Shown in pieces: positions 1 through 9,175 of a DNA stretch of 64,000 bases; positions within the stretch are counted from its first letter, which is position 1; each line of letters begins with the position of its first letter. The stretch spans positions 105,268 through 169,267 of the forward strand of contig JAFSYU010000060.1 of the NCBI GenBank assembly GCA_017443595.1, written 5' to 3'. This DNA is from Clostridia bacterium (lineage in GTDB: Bacteria > Bacillota > Clostridia > Oscillospirales > CAG-272). Both the position numbers and the translations under genes were made by a program. The notes under the pieces are model-generated. The model saw only the letters and a program-made list of their open reading frames with translations. It had not been told where the DNA came from and did not search any database.

Positions 1-394
1 CGGAATACACGGGCATATCCATGGTGTAATCCTTTACAACATAGCCGTTTACAGGTATGACGTATACGCGCTCGACCGACGTGGGCTCAGTCTTTTCCGT
101 TACCTTTGGCACATCCGCCTGAGTTTCCGGCTCCGTTTGGTCCTTTTGTATCACTTCTTCCGTGATCTCACGGTACGGTACGCGGGGCAGATTTGACGAT
201 TCTTTTTTCGTTACCTCTTCGGTCTGCCGTACCTCGGTTTCGGATATTTCCGGCTCGGGCGTGTTGCCGCGTTTTCTGCGGTTTACCGCGGATACGACGG
301 ATATCACCATAGTCACGGTTATGACGACGGCTAAAACGATGTAGACGATGCGCGCCGTTTTTTCCTGCTTTCTTTCTACTTCTTCTTCATCCAT
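1..394 (-). CDS. M23-family peptidase (SpoIIQ-like), N-terminal part only
   Basis: The gene runs off the left edge; the visible 131 residues are its N-terminus. It begins MDEEEVERKQEK, followed by one membrane helix (about residues 14-36, rich in V/I/A) and a charged, low-complexity linker with many E, T and K residues. The last visible stretch reads VIPVNGYVVKDYTMDMPVYS, which resembles the entry into the LytM/M23 domain of SpoIIQ-type sporulation proteins, where a GxVxxxF/Y segment precedes the metal-binding His. The ribosome site AAAGGAA lies 9-10 bases before the ATG. The topology (cytoplasmic tail, one helix, outside domain) fits SpoIIQ. The catalytic domain lies outside the window, so activity cannot be judged. 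Confidence 0.6.
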   Translation of the reverse strand, partial: MDEEEVERKQEKTARIVYIVLAVVITVTMVISVVSAVNRRKRGNTPEPEISETEVRQTEEVTKKESSNLPRVPYREITEEVIQKDQTEPETQADVPKVTEKTEPTSVERVYVIPVNGYVVKDYTMDMPVYS

Positions 395-484
395 AAAATC
401 AAATTCCTTTCTGTATGAATTCTACGTGATTTTTGACATATGCGCGCCGTTTTATACAATAACGGAAAATTCATATTTACGTTG

Positions 485-513
485 TTGACAAGCAGTAAAT
501 CTGATAGTAAAAT
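485..513 (+). promoter_or_regulatory. sigma-A type promoter for the htpG operon
   Basis: TTGACA at 485-490 and TAAAAT at 508-513 with a 17-base spacer, about 35 bases before the htpG ribosome site. No CIRCE inverted repeat is present, so HrcA control is not indicated here. Confidence 0.75.
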
Positions 514-545
514 ATATTATATACAATATAAAAGGAGGCTTTAAA

Positions 546-2393
546 ATGAGCGAAAATATAAAAAAAGGCGGTATCTCCGTTGATGCGGAGCATCTGTTTC
601 CCATAATAAAAAAATGGCTGTATTCCGATAAGGACATTTTTTTGCGCGAGATTGTTTCTAACGCGTCTGACGCTATAACAAAGCTGAAAAGGCTTGATTC
701 TTTAGGTGAGATATCCCTGCCGGAGCAGGACTACAGAATAGACGTGGTGATTGACAAAACGGCGGGCACGCTTACCGTTACGGATAACGGTATAGGAATG
801 ACCGAAGAAGAGCTTGAAAAGTATATTTGCAGTATAGCTTTATCCGGCGCCGTTGAATTCATACAGAAATACGAAAAGGATGAATCCGGCAAACCGCAGG
901 AGGGCATAATCGGTCACTTCGGTCTCGGCTTCTATTCATCTTTTATGGTATCGGATACCGTAACGGTCGAAACAAAGTCTTACACCGGTGCGCCGGCGGT
1001 AAAATGGGTCTGTGACAGCGAAGGTGAATACGAGACGTTCCCGTCGGAGCGCGAGGAACGCGGCACGTCCGTTATTATGAAAATATCGGAAGATGAATCA
1101 GAACTTTTATCCGAATATAAGATAAAAGAAATACTTGAAAAATACTGCTCGTTCATGCCCGTGCCGGTGTTCTTCTCAAACGCCGAGGATATAGAAAAAG
1201 AAGGCGAGGACAAAAAAGAGCCGGAGCAGATAAACGATACGACGCCGCTTTGGATGAAATCTCCGTCGGAATGTACCGACGACGATTACAAGGCGTTTTA
1301 CAAAAAAGTCTTCCATGACTACAAAGACCCGCTGTTCTGGGTCCATATAAACGCGGAATATCCGCTTAATTTCAAAGGAATAATCTATTTCCCCAAGCTC
1401 AATTCGGATTTTGACCCGATAGAAGGTCAGGTAAAGCTTTATTACAATCAGGTATTCGTGGCGGATAATATAAAGGAAGTCATACCGGATTTTCTCCTTA
1501 TGCTGCGCGGCGTGCTTGACTGTCCCGAACTGCCGTTAAACGTTTCAAGAAGCTATCTGCAGAACAACGGCTACGTTACCAAAATCGCGGCTCATATAGT
1601 CAAAAAAGTTGCGGACAAGCTAAACGGCATGATGAATACCGAGCGCGAAAATTACGAAAAAATATATGACGATATAAAAGTATTCGTAGAATACGGCTGT
1701 ATGCGCGACAAGAAGTTTTACGATAAAGTAAAAGGCAGCATTATATTCCCGTCCGCGATAAGCGGCAAAATGCTGACTGTCGACGAATATCTTGAAACGG
1801 CAAAAGAAAAGCACGAGAACAAGATCTTTTACGCAACGGACAAAAAAGTCCAGGCGCAGTATATAGGTATGTTTGAGGCTGAGGGCGCGGAGGTCCTTCT
1901 GCTTGACCGCACGCTCGATACGCAGTTCATTCAAACGGTTGAGATGGACCGCGAGGGCGTCAAATTCATGCGCGTTGATTCCGGCGTCGACGACGTTTTA
2001 AAGAACGGCGACGCGGAGAACAACGAAGATATGACGGCTCTGTTCAAAGAGGTATCCGGCAACGGCGAGCTTGAGGTATCCTATACCGCTTTAAAAGACG
2101 AAAAGACGCCGGCTGTAATGAACGAGGACGAGCAGGACAGACGTTTTGCAGATCTTATGAAGCTTTACCGCATGGACGGCAACGATGTTCCGGGCAAAGC
2201 AAAGCTCGTTGTAAACACCTCTTCCGCATTGTATAAAAAAGCGGAAGAGCTGATATGCGCCGATAAAAAAGACGACGCAAAACAGCTTTTAAAACACATA
2301 TATTCGCTTGCCACGCTTGCTCACAGACAGCTTACCGCCGACGAGATGAAGAATTTCTTAGGCGACGCGTACGAGCTGTTATTGAAATTATGA
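546..2393 (+). CDS. htpG: Hsp90-family molecular chaperone HtpG
   Basis: Cytoplasmic ATP-dependent chaperone of 615 residues, the normal bacterial Hsp90 length. The N-terminal GHKL ATPase domain shows the catalytic Glu in FLREIVSNASDA (E35, N39), DNGIGM at 80-85 and the lid motif GHFGLGFYSSFMV around 123-135. The middle domain carries the conserved Arg in LNVSRSYLQ. There is no eukaryotic MEEVD tail. The start follows a strong AAAGGAGG site at 531-538 with suitable spacing. The stop overlaps the next ATG by four bases (ATGA), so it leads a translationally coupled four-gene operon whose other members are a DUF2156 protein, a phosphohydrolase and a metabolite-repair enzyme. Confidence 0.95.
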   Translation: MSENIKKGGISVDAEHLFPIIKKWLYSDKDIFLREIVSNASDAITKLKRLDSLGEISLPEQDYRIDVVIDKTAGTLTVTDNGIGMTEEELEKYICSIALSGAVEFIQKYEKDESGKPQEGIIGHFGLGFYSSFMVSDTVTVETKSYTGAPAVKWVCDSEGEYETFPSEREERGTSVIMKISEDESELLSEYKIKEILEKYCSFMPVPVFFSNAEDIEKEGEDKKEPEQINDTTPLWMKSPSECTDDDYKAFYKKVFHDYKDPLFWVHINAEYPLNFKGIIYFPKLNSDFDPIEGQVKLYYNQVFVADNIKEVIPDFLLMLRGVLDCPELPLNVSRSYLQNNGYVTKIAAHIVKKVADKLNGMMNTERENYEKIYDDIKVFVEYGCMRDKKFYDKVKGSIIFPSAISGKMLTVDEYLETAKEKHENKIFYATDKKVQAQYIGMFEAEGAEVLLLDRTLDTQFIQTVEMDREGVKFMRVDSGVDDVLKNGDAENNEDMTALFKEVSGNGELEVSYTALKDEKTPAVMNEDEQDRRFADLMKLYRMDGNDVPGKAKLVVNTSSALYKKAEELICADKKDDAKQLLKHIYSLATLAHRQLTADEMKNFLGDAYELLLKL

Positions 2394-3202
2394 ATATCAC
2401 GGATAAAGATAAAATAGACGGTTTGCGAAAAAAATACGGTCATAGCTCCGCGTCCCACAGTTTTTTATCACTTCATATTTACGGGCAGAGCGAGGGATAT
2501 AGAGTAACGGCAGATAACGACGGCTTTTTTGTAATAGATAAAAACGGGCGCTTTCTTTTTCCTGCAGGATCGGATGATTTTAAACGTGATTTTATACTGG
2601 ATCATCCGGGCGCATCCGTTTATATGCTGCGGGATGAAGACGTATCGTTTATAAAAACCGTAAAAGCAGACTTTGAAGCCGAAGAAGACCCGGACAGGAG
2701 TGAATACGTTTACAGCCGCGCCGAGCAGGCGAGCCTTGAAGGTCATAAGTTCCAGAAAGTACGCGCCAAGCTTTCGCGCTTTTACCGCGAAAACGACGTT
2801 AAAAACGTGCCTCTGACGCTGTCAAACATTGATGAAGCATACAAGATCTTGTCGATCTGGCAGCCGAAAGCCGGAGAGGGCGACGTTGACGGCGCAAAAA
2901 AAGCGCTTGACAATTACGCGGCGCTGTCGCTGTCCGGCATGGTAACCTATATAGATAATAAACCCGTCGGCTACTGCTGCGGCGCCGATATAGGGCAGGG
3001 CGTTTATATGCTGTGCAGCGCAAAGCAGATTAGCGAGACGCAGGGCTTGAATTTAAGCACGAAACACGAGTTGTTTCAGACTTTGCCTGTGTCGATAGAG
3101 TATATAAATACCGAATCCGACCACGGCTCACCGGGCATCCGCATGCACAAAAACGACAGCAGACCGGTTTTCTTAAATAAAATGTATAAAGGTATCCTAT
3201 GA
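2390..3202 (+). CDS. DUF2156 protein (LPG synthetase C-terminal-like, GNAT fold)
   Basis: A 270-residue soluble protein that looks like the DUF2156 family, the GNAT-related C-terminal half of phosphatidylglycerol lysyltransferases. The marker is SRAEQASLEGHKFQKVRAKL near residue 103, matching the family pattern in which a conserved G-x-K/R segment starts the first GNAT repeat. A second repeat includes GMVTYIDNKPVGYCCG near 185, typical of a GNAT beta strand plus self-recognition. No membrane domain is attached, unlike MprF, so it is a stand-alone aminoacyl- or acyltransferase-like enzyme with unknown substrate. It overlaps htpG by four bases upstream and the next gene by four bases downstream. 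Confidence 0.7.
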   Translation: MNITDKDKIDGLRKKYGHSSASHSFLSLHIYGQSEGYRVTADNDGFFVIDKNGRFLFPAGSDDFKRDFILDHPGASVYMLRDEDVSFIKTVKADFEAEEDPDRSEYVYSRAEQASLEGHKFQKVRAKLSRFYRENDVKNVPLTLSNIDEAYKILSIWQPKAGEGDVDGAKKALDNYAALSLSGMVTYIDNKPVGYCCGADIGQGVYMLCSAKQISETQGLNLSTKHELFQTLPVSIEYINTESDHGSPGIRMHKNDSRPVFLNKMYKGIL

Positions 3203-4482
3203 CCAAAAGCAAACTGATAGTGCTTTCCGCGGACGCGCTCGTTGCTGACGATATGCAGCTGTTTAAAACTCTACCGAATTTTAAAAAGTATCTGTCGGGC
3301 GGCGCGTGCGTCAAAACGGTAAAAACGTGCTATCCCACAATAACTTATCCCGCGCACGCGACCATAGCCACGGGCGTTTATCCGGATAAACACGGCGTGA
3401 CCGGCAACGATATTTTTTATCCCGAGCCCGTCGGCCGCCCGTGGTGCTGGTTTCACGAAAGCGTCAAAGCAAAGGACGTTTTCTCATACGCAAAAGAGGC
3501 GGGTAAAACCACCGCCGCGGTATTCTGGCCGTCTACCGGCTGTCATCCCGATATAGATTATCTGATAGACGAATACTGGTCGCAGGGGGAGGGGGACGAC
3601 AGACGTTCCGCGTTCATCCGTTCCGGCAGCTCGCCCGAGGTAATGAAGATCGCGGAGCGTTACATAGACGGTTTTACGGAGCGTCACCATCCGTCGGCGG
3701 ATATATTCGTCATAAACTGCGCAGCGGATATAATAAGGGAATATTCGCCGGATATTATAATGATCCACCCGGCGAATATAGACGGTTACAGGCATCACAA
3801 CGGTCTTTTCAACAAAGCGGTAGACGACGGCATACGTGAAACGGACGAGTGGCTCGGTAAGCTCTGCCGCGCGGCGGAGGACGCCGGACAGCTTGAAAAT
3901 ACAAACGTCGTGCTTTTGTCCGACCACGGCCAGCTTGAGATAAAGCGCAGTATAAAACTAAACGTGCTGCTCTCCGACGCCGGATTTATAAAAGTTGAAG
4001 ACGGCAGGATAACGGAGCTGAAAGCGTATATCCGCTCCGGCGGCATGATGGCTTACTGCTACGTTTACGACAAAAGCGCGTATAACGGCGTTTACGCGTA
4101 TTTGGATCACTTAAAAGACGAGGGCGTTTACGGTATATCAGAGGTAATACCGGAGAAAGAAGCAAGAGAAAAATATCATTTGGGCGGCGAATTTGATTTC
4201 GTTATAGAAACGGACGGATATACGTCGTTTGCGGAAGGCGTAACAAGACCGCTTACGGCGCAGTTTTCAAGTGAAGATTACCGCTTAGGCAGAGCGACGC
4301 ACGGCTATATGCCGGATAAAGGACCGCAGCCCGTATTCTACGCAAAAGGTCCGGATTTCAAGCCCGGCGCGGTTTTGGAAAGATGCGATACGGTAGACGA
4401 AGCGCCGACTTTCGCGCGTATTTTAGGCACAGAGATAAAAGACGCCGACGGAAGGATATTAACGGAGTTGCTATATGATTGA
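3199..4482 (+). CDS. Alkaline phosphatase superfamily phosphodiesterase/pyrophosphatase
   Basis: A 427-residue protein of the nucleotide pyrophosphatase/phosphodiesterase branch of the alkaline phosphatase superfamily. Two-metal residues are recognisable: D12 in LSADAL, the nucleophile Thr47 in CYPTITYPAHAT, an Asp/His pair in NIDGYRHHNG near residue 195, SDHGQ near 237, and RATHGYMP near 372. It has no clear signal peptide, so it is probably cytoplasmic. The family cleaves phosphodiester or phosphonate bonds in nucleotides or lipids; the substrate cannot be read from sequence. It overlaps both neighbours (4 and 8 bases), so it is coupled with the DUF2156 and NnrDE genes. Confidence 0.8.
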   Translation: MTKSKLIVLSADALVADDMQLFKTLPNFKKYLSGGACVKTVKTCYPTITYPAHATIATGVYPDKHGVTGNDIFYPEPVGRPWCWFHESVKAKDVFSYAKEAGKTTAAVFWPSTGCHPDIDYLIDEYWSQGEGDDRRSAFIRSGSSPEVMKIAERYIDGFTERHHPSADIFVINCAADIIREYSPDIIMIHPANIDGYRHHNGLFNKAVDDGIRETDEWLGKLCRAAEDAGQLENTNVVLLSDHGQLEIKRSIKLNVLLSDAGFIKVEDGRITELKAYIRSGGMMAYCYVYDKSAYNGVYAYLDHLKDEGVYGISEVIPEKEAREKYHLGGEFDFVIETDGYTSFAEGVTRPLTAQFSSEDYRLGRATHGYMPDKGPQPVFYAKGPDFKPGAVLERCDTVDEAPTFARILGTEIKDADGRILTELLYD

Positions 4483-5929
4483 CGTGGTTTCCGTTTCTTT
4501 AATGAGGCGGTCAGACAAAAAAACAGCAGAGAAAGTATCTGAAAAAGAGCTTATGTACCGCGCCGGTCGCGCGGTTTTTGAGCTTTTGCCCGTATCGGAC
4601 AGCTACGCCGTAGTATGCGGCAAGGGCAACAACGGCGGCGACGGTTACGTAGTCGCGGAGTTGCTTTACAACGCGGGACGGCGCGTTACGGTTTATAACA
4701 CCGCCGATTTAACGACGGAAACCGCGGGGTATTATCTGCAAAAATGTCTTCAATGCGGCGTAAACGTCGTATCATATACTGATCAGAGCTTTGAAGAAAC
4801 AGTCATAGTGGACTGCATTTTCGGCATCGGCTTCCACGGCGCACCGACCGGAAAAGAAGCGGAAGCGATAAAAAAGATAAACAAAAGCGGCAGCTATATC
4901 GTATCCGTCGATATCAACAGCGGACTTGACGCGAATAACGGCCTGACCGAGCTTTGCGTCATATCCGACCTTACGGTCGCGATACAGGCGCCGAAGCCCG
5001 GGCATTATCTTAACTCTGCAAAAGACGTTATAAAAAAACTGACGACAATAGATATAGGCATTGAAACAGACGGTGAAACGTATAAGCTCTGCGAAGCGGA
5101 CGATTTCAGATCCGTGTTCCCGCATAGACAAAACAACAGCCACAAGGGAACGTACGGTACGGCGGTGCTTCTCGGCGGGTGCAGGGAATATTCCGGCGCG
5201 GTAAAGCTTGCCAATACGTCGCTGTCCGCTCTTAAATGCGGATGCGGTATTTCACGCCTTGCGGTGCATGAAAGTATTGCGGACTACGCTGCGCCTTACC
5301 TGCTTGAAAGCACGCTTTGCCCGCTCAGATCGTTTGATGATACGGAGCTTGCAAAAGCGTTTGACAAAGCCGCCGCCGTCGGGCTCGGTATGGGTTTCGG
5401 CAGAGAAGACGACAGAGTAAACGCCGTTAAATACGCACTTAAAAACCTCAGCTGTCCGCTTCTGATAGACGCGGACGGGCTGTACGCGTTATCAAAACTT
5501 GATTATAAAGCAAACGGAAACGTAATTATTACGCCGCACGCCGCGGAATTCGCACGGTTATCCGGCAAAACGACAGACGAAGTGTTATCCGACACGATAG
5601 GCTTATCCGTAAGCTATGCAAAAGAGCATAACGTTACCGTCCTGTTAAAAGGCGCATCTACCGTCATAACGGACGGAGAGCGCGTTTTCATAGTGGACAG
5701 AGGAACGCCGGGTATGGCGACGGCGGGCTCGGGCGACGTGTTGTCCGGCATAATAACCGGCATAAATTCACAAAATCCGACCGATCTGTGTCTTAACGCC
5801 GCGTGCGGCGCGTTTATCGCAGGATACGCGGGAGAACTTGCGGCAAAAGAAAAAAATGTTATCAGTATGACAGCGTCAGATACGGTCTCAAACATACACA
5901 AAGCCGTTTCACTGATAATAAACAGCTGA
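4475..5929 (+). CDS. nnrDE: Bifunctional NAD(P)H-hydrate epimerase / ADP-dependent NAD(P)H-hydrate dehydratase
   Basis: A cytoplasmic metabolite-repair enzyme of 484 residues that restores hydrated NADH and NADPH. The N-terminal YjeF domain (about 1-205) contains CGKGNNGGDGYVVAELL at 48-64 and the catalytic-type DCIFGIGFHGAP near 115. The C-terminal ribokinase-like dehydratase domain (about 220-484) includes KGTYGTAVLLGG, TPHAAEFARL and the ATP/ADP-binding motif GMATAGSGDVLSGI near 412. The ATG at 4475 has GGAG nine bases upstream and overlaps the preceding stop by eight bases. Fusion of the two activities is the usual bacterial form. No terminator is visible before the next promoter at 5963. 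Confidence 0.92.
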   Translation: MIDVVSVSLMRRSDKKTAEKVSEKELMYRAGRAVFELLPVSDSYAVVCGKGNNGGDGYVVAELLYNAGRRVTVYNTADLTTETAGYYLQKCLQCGVNVVSYTDQSFEETVIVDCIFGIGFHGAPTGKEAEAIKKINKSGSYIVSVDINSGLDANNGLTELCVISDLTVAIQAPKPGHYLNSAKDVIKKLTTIDIGIETDGETYKLCEADDFRSVFPHRQNNSHKGTYGTAVLLGGCREYSGAVKLANTSLSALKCGCGISRLAVHESIADYAAPYLLESTLCPLRSFDDTELAKAFDKAAAVGLGMGFGREDDRVNAVKYALKNLSCPLLIDADGLYALSKLDYKANGNVIITPHAAEFARLSGKTTDEVLSDTIGLSVSYAKEHNVTVLLKGASTVITDGERVFIVDRGTPGMATAGSGDVLSGIITGINSQNPTDLCLNAACGAFIAGYAGELAAKEKNVISMTASDTVSNIHKAVSLIINS

Positions 5930-5962
5930 AAGCCGTATTCTAAAGAAAAATATTAAAAATAC

Positions 5963-5991
5963 TTGAAAAACATAAAAAAATAGTGTATAAT
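5963..5991 (+). promoter_or_regulatory. sigma-A type promoter for the dockerin protein
   Basis: TTGAAA at 5963-5968 and TATAAT at 5986-5991, spacer 17 bases, 30 bases before the start codon at 6021. Confidence 0.75.
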
Positions 5992-6020
5992 GTAAAAAAA
6001 ATATTATGAAAGGAACGATA

Positions 6021-8009
6021 ATGAAAAGAATTCTCAGTACGGTTTTAGCGATATGTATGATAGTATCGCTTCTGCCGGTTTTATCTATGGCTAAAGGCGT
6101 TGCCATATCGCACGTGGATCTTACCGGATTTGCGGAACCGAATAATTCTTCAAAACCGGGATTTACTCTCGTTATGCCGGATAATGCTCATTACAAACTT
6201 GATGAATCCGAAAGCATTCCCGGTATAGAATGGCGTGACCTTACAGCCGGAAAGGATCTTACTCCTACGGATAAGTTCGTAGACGCTCACGAATACAGAG
6301 CCATAATACATCTTAAAGCGGACTCGGATTATTATTTTTATAAATACTCCGGTGAAGCAAACGTGATGGCAACCGTAAACGGAGAGACCTGCAATACATC
6401 TTTCCCGTATAATTCCGAAAGATATCTTGACATTATATACTATCCGAAGGTAGTCGGCGCGGACAAGCTTGAGGGATATGTATTTCTAATCGGCGAGCCG
6501 ACGGCGGGCGTAAATATGGTTTTCGGCAGAGAAGGCGCGATCGGTCTGATAGATCAGGCGTATCTTAACGTCCAGTGGCAGAGGCGCTCAAACAAGACCG
6601 ATCCGTTTGAAAATATTGAAGGCGCCGTGAGTTTGACGTACAGACCTACCGGTGCGGACGTCGGTAAATATCTGCGCGTAAAAGTAGGCGCGGACGGTTA
6701 TTATAATTATTTGACCAGCACGGCGCAGTTAGTCGTAAAAGCAGAAAATAACGACGAACCCAAAGAAGCAAGGTTTTACGTTGACGGGGATCAGCTGTAT
6801 CTTATGGGCGTCGTAGGTCAGCAGTATCTGGTAACGCAGAACAAAAGAGAAATAAAAGACGGCGAATACGATATATCCGAGGGCGACTGGTGGGTCTCCA
6901 ATAAGATATATTATTCGTACGACGTTAAACTCAACATTACGAACGCGGCTGAATTAAACAAAAACATTTACGTTTACACGCGTATAATGGAAACGGATGA
7001 AAAGAAGGTCGGTACAAAAGTTGCGTATTCCGAATTCTACTTCAAAGAAAACTATCATTTAACGGATCTGTTCCTGTCCTGCCAGACTCCGGATACGGAG
7101 CTTGTTGAAGGCGGAGTTGCAAAATTCCACGTAGATCCGTTGCCTGAAAACGCGACGAATTTCAACGGCATACGCGGCGATAACTGGACCGTTGACGGCA
7201 GCTACCTCGGAAGCGAATACGCAAAACTGTTCGCAAATCCCGATTGCACGGCACCGCTGAATGAGTCGACGACGTATACAACGGTATACGTAAAACTGTA
7301 TAAAGCAAAGAACGATCTGCAGGTCACAGTACAGACGCAGATCGGATATACCGATTTTCTCAGAGATACTGAAACGATAAACGTCAGATCGACGAACGGC
7401 CTTTACAACTTAAAAGGAATAGAATGTGAAGATCTGCTGATCTACAAAGGCGCTTATATGGATTACTATCCCATATATCCGTATCCGTATCCGGCAAATC
7501 TGTCCGGCCTCGTGATAGATCAAAGCACCGAGAAAGGCGCGCCGAAAGTATCGTTCTACGTAGACTATGAAGGCAGCGGCGACGAAGACGGCATAATCGT
7601 TGACGCGACGGAAGCGGAACTCGGCACGTATACCTACTCTTTTAGAAAAGACTCGGTAGGGATCAAAATGTTTAAGATAGTCGTTGTTGAATACGTCGGC
7701 TACCCGGAGAGTGAAGAAACGGAAAGCGATACCAAAAAGGATCCTCCTCCCGACGAACCCAAGGAAGACGATACGGGCACATCGGATGAGACGTCGGAAC
7801 CGCCGGCTGAAGTTTTAAGAGGCGACCTTGACGGCGACGGTCAGATAACTAACAAGGATGTCGTGCTTCTGTTCAGATACGTTTCCGGCACGGAAAAGGC
7901 AGAGGATGAAACAGTCTACGATTTTGACGGCGACGGCAACGTGGACAACAAAGACGTGGTCGCGCTGTTCAGATACGCGAGCAGCGACGCAAACGCACCG
8001 AAAGGCTGA
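6021..8009 (+). CDS. Large secreted protein with C-terminal type I dockerin
   Basis: Secreted protein of 662 residues. I chose the second ATG (6021) because AAAGGA lies just before it and it begins a clean signal peptide (MKRILSTVLAICMIVSLLPV, cleavage near LSMA-KG). The body (about 25-590) is rich in Y, D, T and beta-type patterns and looks like several Ig-like domains; no enzyme motif is recognisable. An acidic, Pro-rich linker (EETESDTKKDPPPDEPKEDD) leads to a dockerin: two calcium loops, DLDGDGQITNKDVVLLFRY and DFDGDGNVDNKDVVALFRY, each followed by a helix. The dockerin should bind a cohesin, but none is encoded here. It is transcribed alone from its own promoter and ends at a strong bidirectional hairpin. 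Confidence 0.8.
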   Translation: MKRILSTVLAICMIVSLLPVLSMAKGVAISHVDLTGFAEPNNSSKPGFTLVMPDNAHYKLDESESIPGIEWRDLTAGKDLTPTDKFVDAHEYRAIIHLKADSDYYFYKYSGEANVMATVNGETCNTSFPYNSERYLDIIYYPKVVGADKLEGYVFLIGEPTAGVNMVFGREGAIGLIDQAYLNVQWQRRSNKTDPFENIEGAVSLTYRPTGADVGKYLRVKVGADGYYNYLTSTAQLVVKAENNDEPKEARFYVDGDQLYLMGVVGQQYLVTQNKREIKDGEYDISEGDWWVSNKIYYSYDVKLNITNAAELNKNIYVYTRIMETDEKKVGTKVAYSEFYFKENYHLTDLFLSCQTPDTELVEGGVAKFHVDPLPENATNFNGIRGDNWTVDGSYLGSEYAKLFANPDCTAPLNESTTYTTVYVKLYKAKNDLQVTVQTQIGYTDFLRDTETINVRSTNGLYNLKGIECEDLLIYKGAYMDYYPIYPYPYPANLSGLVIDQSTEKGAPKVSFYVDYEGSGDEDGIIVDATEAELGTYTYSFRKDSVGIKMFKIVVVEYVGYPESEETESDTKKDPPPDEPKEDDTGTSDETSEPPAEVLRGDLDGDGQITNKDVVLLFRYVSGTEKAEDETVYDFDGDGNVDNKDVVALFRYASSDANAPKG

Positions 8010-8023
8010 TAAAAACAATATAA

Positions 8024-8056
8024 AAAAATCGGCAGGCTTAAGCTTGCCGATTTTTA
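8024..8056. terminator. Bidirectional rho-independent terminator
   Basis: Inverted repeat around a TTAA loop: AAAAATCGGCAGGCTT pairs with AAGCTTGCCGATTTTT apart from one G-T pair. It has an A run on the left and a T run on the right, so it can end both the dockerin gene and the convergent rpmA operon. Confidence 0.85.
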
Positions 8057-8067
8057 AATATCAGTAA

Positions 8068-8346
8068 TTATTCCGCGCAGACGTTAACGCGCTTTTTGCC
8101 GCCGACTGCTATATCAAATTTGACTCTGCCGTCTGTTAATGCAAACAGCGTGTCGTCGGAGCCGCGGCCAACGTTTTCACCGGGATGGATGTGCGTTCCG
8201 CGCTGACGAACGATTATGTTGCCTGCTAAAACGTACTGTCCGTCGCTTCTTTTGACGCCGAGTCTCTGTGCACGGCTGTCACGGCCGTTCTTTGTTGAAC
8301 CGACGCCTTTTTTATGTGCGAAAAACTGCAAACTGAGTTTTAACAT
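8068..8346 (-). CDS. rpmA: 50S ribosomal protein L27 with cleavable N-terminus
   Basis: L27 of 92 residues. The correct start is the ATG at 8346, which has AGGAGG eight bases upstream; an in-frame ATG 18 bases earlier lies before this ribosome site. The protein begins [17 protein letters not shown], so it carries the Firmicutes N-terminal extension ending LQFFA, which is removed by the protease Prp to expose the HKKG end that reaches the peptidyl-transferase centre. The prp gene is directly upstream. The rest ([20 protein letters not shown] and [13 protein letters not shown]) is standard L27. It is the last gene of the rplU-prp-rpmA operon. Confidence 0.96.
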   Translation of the reverse strand: MLKLSLQFFAHKKGVGSTKNGRDSRAQRLGVKRSDGQYVLAGNIIVRQRGTHIHPGENVGRGSDDTLFALTDGRVKFDIAVGGKKRVNVCAE

Positions 8347-8363
8347 TATTTTTTCCTCCTGCA

Positions 8364-8723
8364 TCAGATTTGTTTAACGACCTCATCCACGTCAAGATAT
8401 TCGTAATAATCCTCGAGCATATCATGAAGCTGGTGATAATAGCCTAAAAGCAGGGAAGCGATAGCGTAATTTTTCTTTTTGTCGCTCTCGTATTTGGGAA
8501 GAGCGCCTTTAGCTAAAACTTCAATATCCGTGCTTTCCTCGTCTATCTTATAATCGATATCCGAGGCAAGCGCTACCTCAACAGTATTGATGATCAGCAT
8601 CGTCATAGCGGATATAGCCGCACAGACAATGTCTTTTCCGGCGTCTTCATAGCCGGAATGCCCGCTTTCACGGAAGCCGTAAAAAATACCGTCCTCCGTC
8701 TTGTAAAACGTGATCTTTGTCAT
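8364..8723 (-). CDS. prp: Ribosomal-processing cysteine protease Prp
   Basis: A 119-residue cysteine protease that trims the N-terminus of L27. The catalytic His and Cys are seen in [20 protein letters not shown] (His about 22, Cys about 34), the family signature GHSGY...G.DIVCAA. It is an essential processing step in Firmicutes whose L27 begins with the LQFFA extension, as it does here. Its ATG shares one base with the rplU stop (TAATG), and rpmA follows after 17 bases, so all three are made together. Confidence 0.94.
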   Translation of the reverse strand: MTKITFYKTEDGIFYGFRESGHSGYEDAGKDIVCAAISAMTMLIINTVEVALASDIDYKIDEESTDIEVLAKGALPKYESDKKKNYAIASLLLGYYHQLHDMLEDYYEYLDVDEVVKQI

Positions 8724-9034
8724 TACGCGTTGATCTTTTCGATTTTGAGCTTGGTGTAGGGCTGTCTGTGACCCTGTTTCTTCTTTTCGTTCTTCTTGGA
8801 TTTGTATCTTATGACGTAGATCTTCTTGGTCTTGCCGTTCTTTTCAACGGTAGCCGTAACTGTCGCGCCGTCAACTGTGGGAGCGCCGGCTTTAAATCCT
8901 GCGTCGGTGGATACTGCGAGTACACGGTCAAACGTATAAGAATCGCCTGCCTCAACGTCGAGTTTCTCAACGAAGATGGACTGACCTTCTTCTACCTTGT
9001 ACTGCTTTCCGCCTGTTTCGATAATAGCAAACAC
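8723..9034 (-). CDS. rplU: 50S ribosomal protein L21
   Basis: L21 of 103 residues. The start is a GTG at 9034, preceded by GGAAGGAGATT; the longer open frame upstream runs through the leader and has no ribosome site. The sequence starts [19 protein letters not shown] and ends with the basic [17 protein letters not shown], both typical of L21, which binds 23S rRNA in the large subunit. It leads the rplU-prp-rpmA operon, which has a perfect consensus promoter and an untranslated leader of about 75 bases. Confidence 0.95.
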   Translation of the reverse strand: MFAIIETGGKQYKVEEGQSIFVEKLDVEAGDSYTFDRVLAVSTDAGFKAGAPTVDGATVTATVEKNGKTKKIYVIRYKSKKNEKKKQGHRQPYTKLKIEKINA

Positions 9035-9108
9035 GTTTTTAATCTCCTTCCGTAAGACTCGCTGTTGTTGGTAACCGTTTCCGGCGTTTGTGACCAAATT
9101 CCATGCGG
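9035..9108 (-). promoter_or_regulatory. Candidate L21 leader (5' UTR of rplU)
   Basis: The stretch between the predicted transcription start and the rplU GTG is about 75 bases and contains GTTACCAACAACAGCG. L21 leader RNAs that let L21 control its own operon are known at this position in Firmicutes. I cannot fold it reliably by eye, so this is based on position and length. Confidence 0.4.
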
Positions 9109-9114
9109 CAAGAC

Positions 9115-9143
9115 ATTATAACTCATACAGAGATTTTTGTCAA
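9115..9143 (-). promoter_or_regulatory. Perfect consensus sigma-A promoter for rplU-prp-rpmA
   Basis: On the minus strand, TTGACA (9138-9143) and TATAAT (9115-9120) are both perfect and separated by exactly 17 bases, as expected for a highly expressed ribosomal protein operon. Confidence 0.88.
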
Positions 9144-9175
9144 TCCCGGTACGATATATAATTGTAAATAATTTG

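Noticed and set aside
395..545. CIRCE element upstream of htpG
   Set aside because: No TTAGCACTC/GAGTGCTAA inverted repeat is present; htpG is often outside the HrcA regulon.
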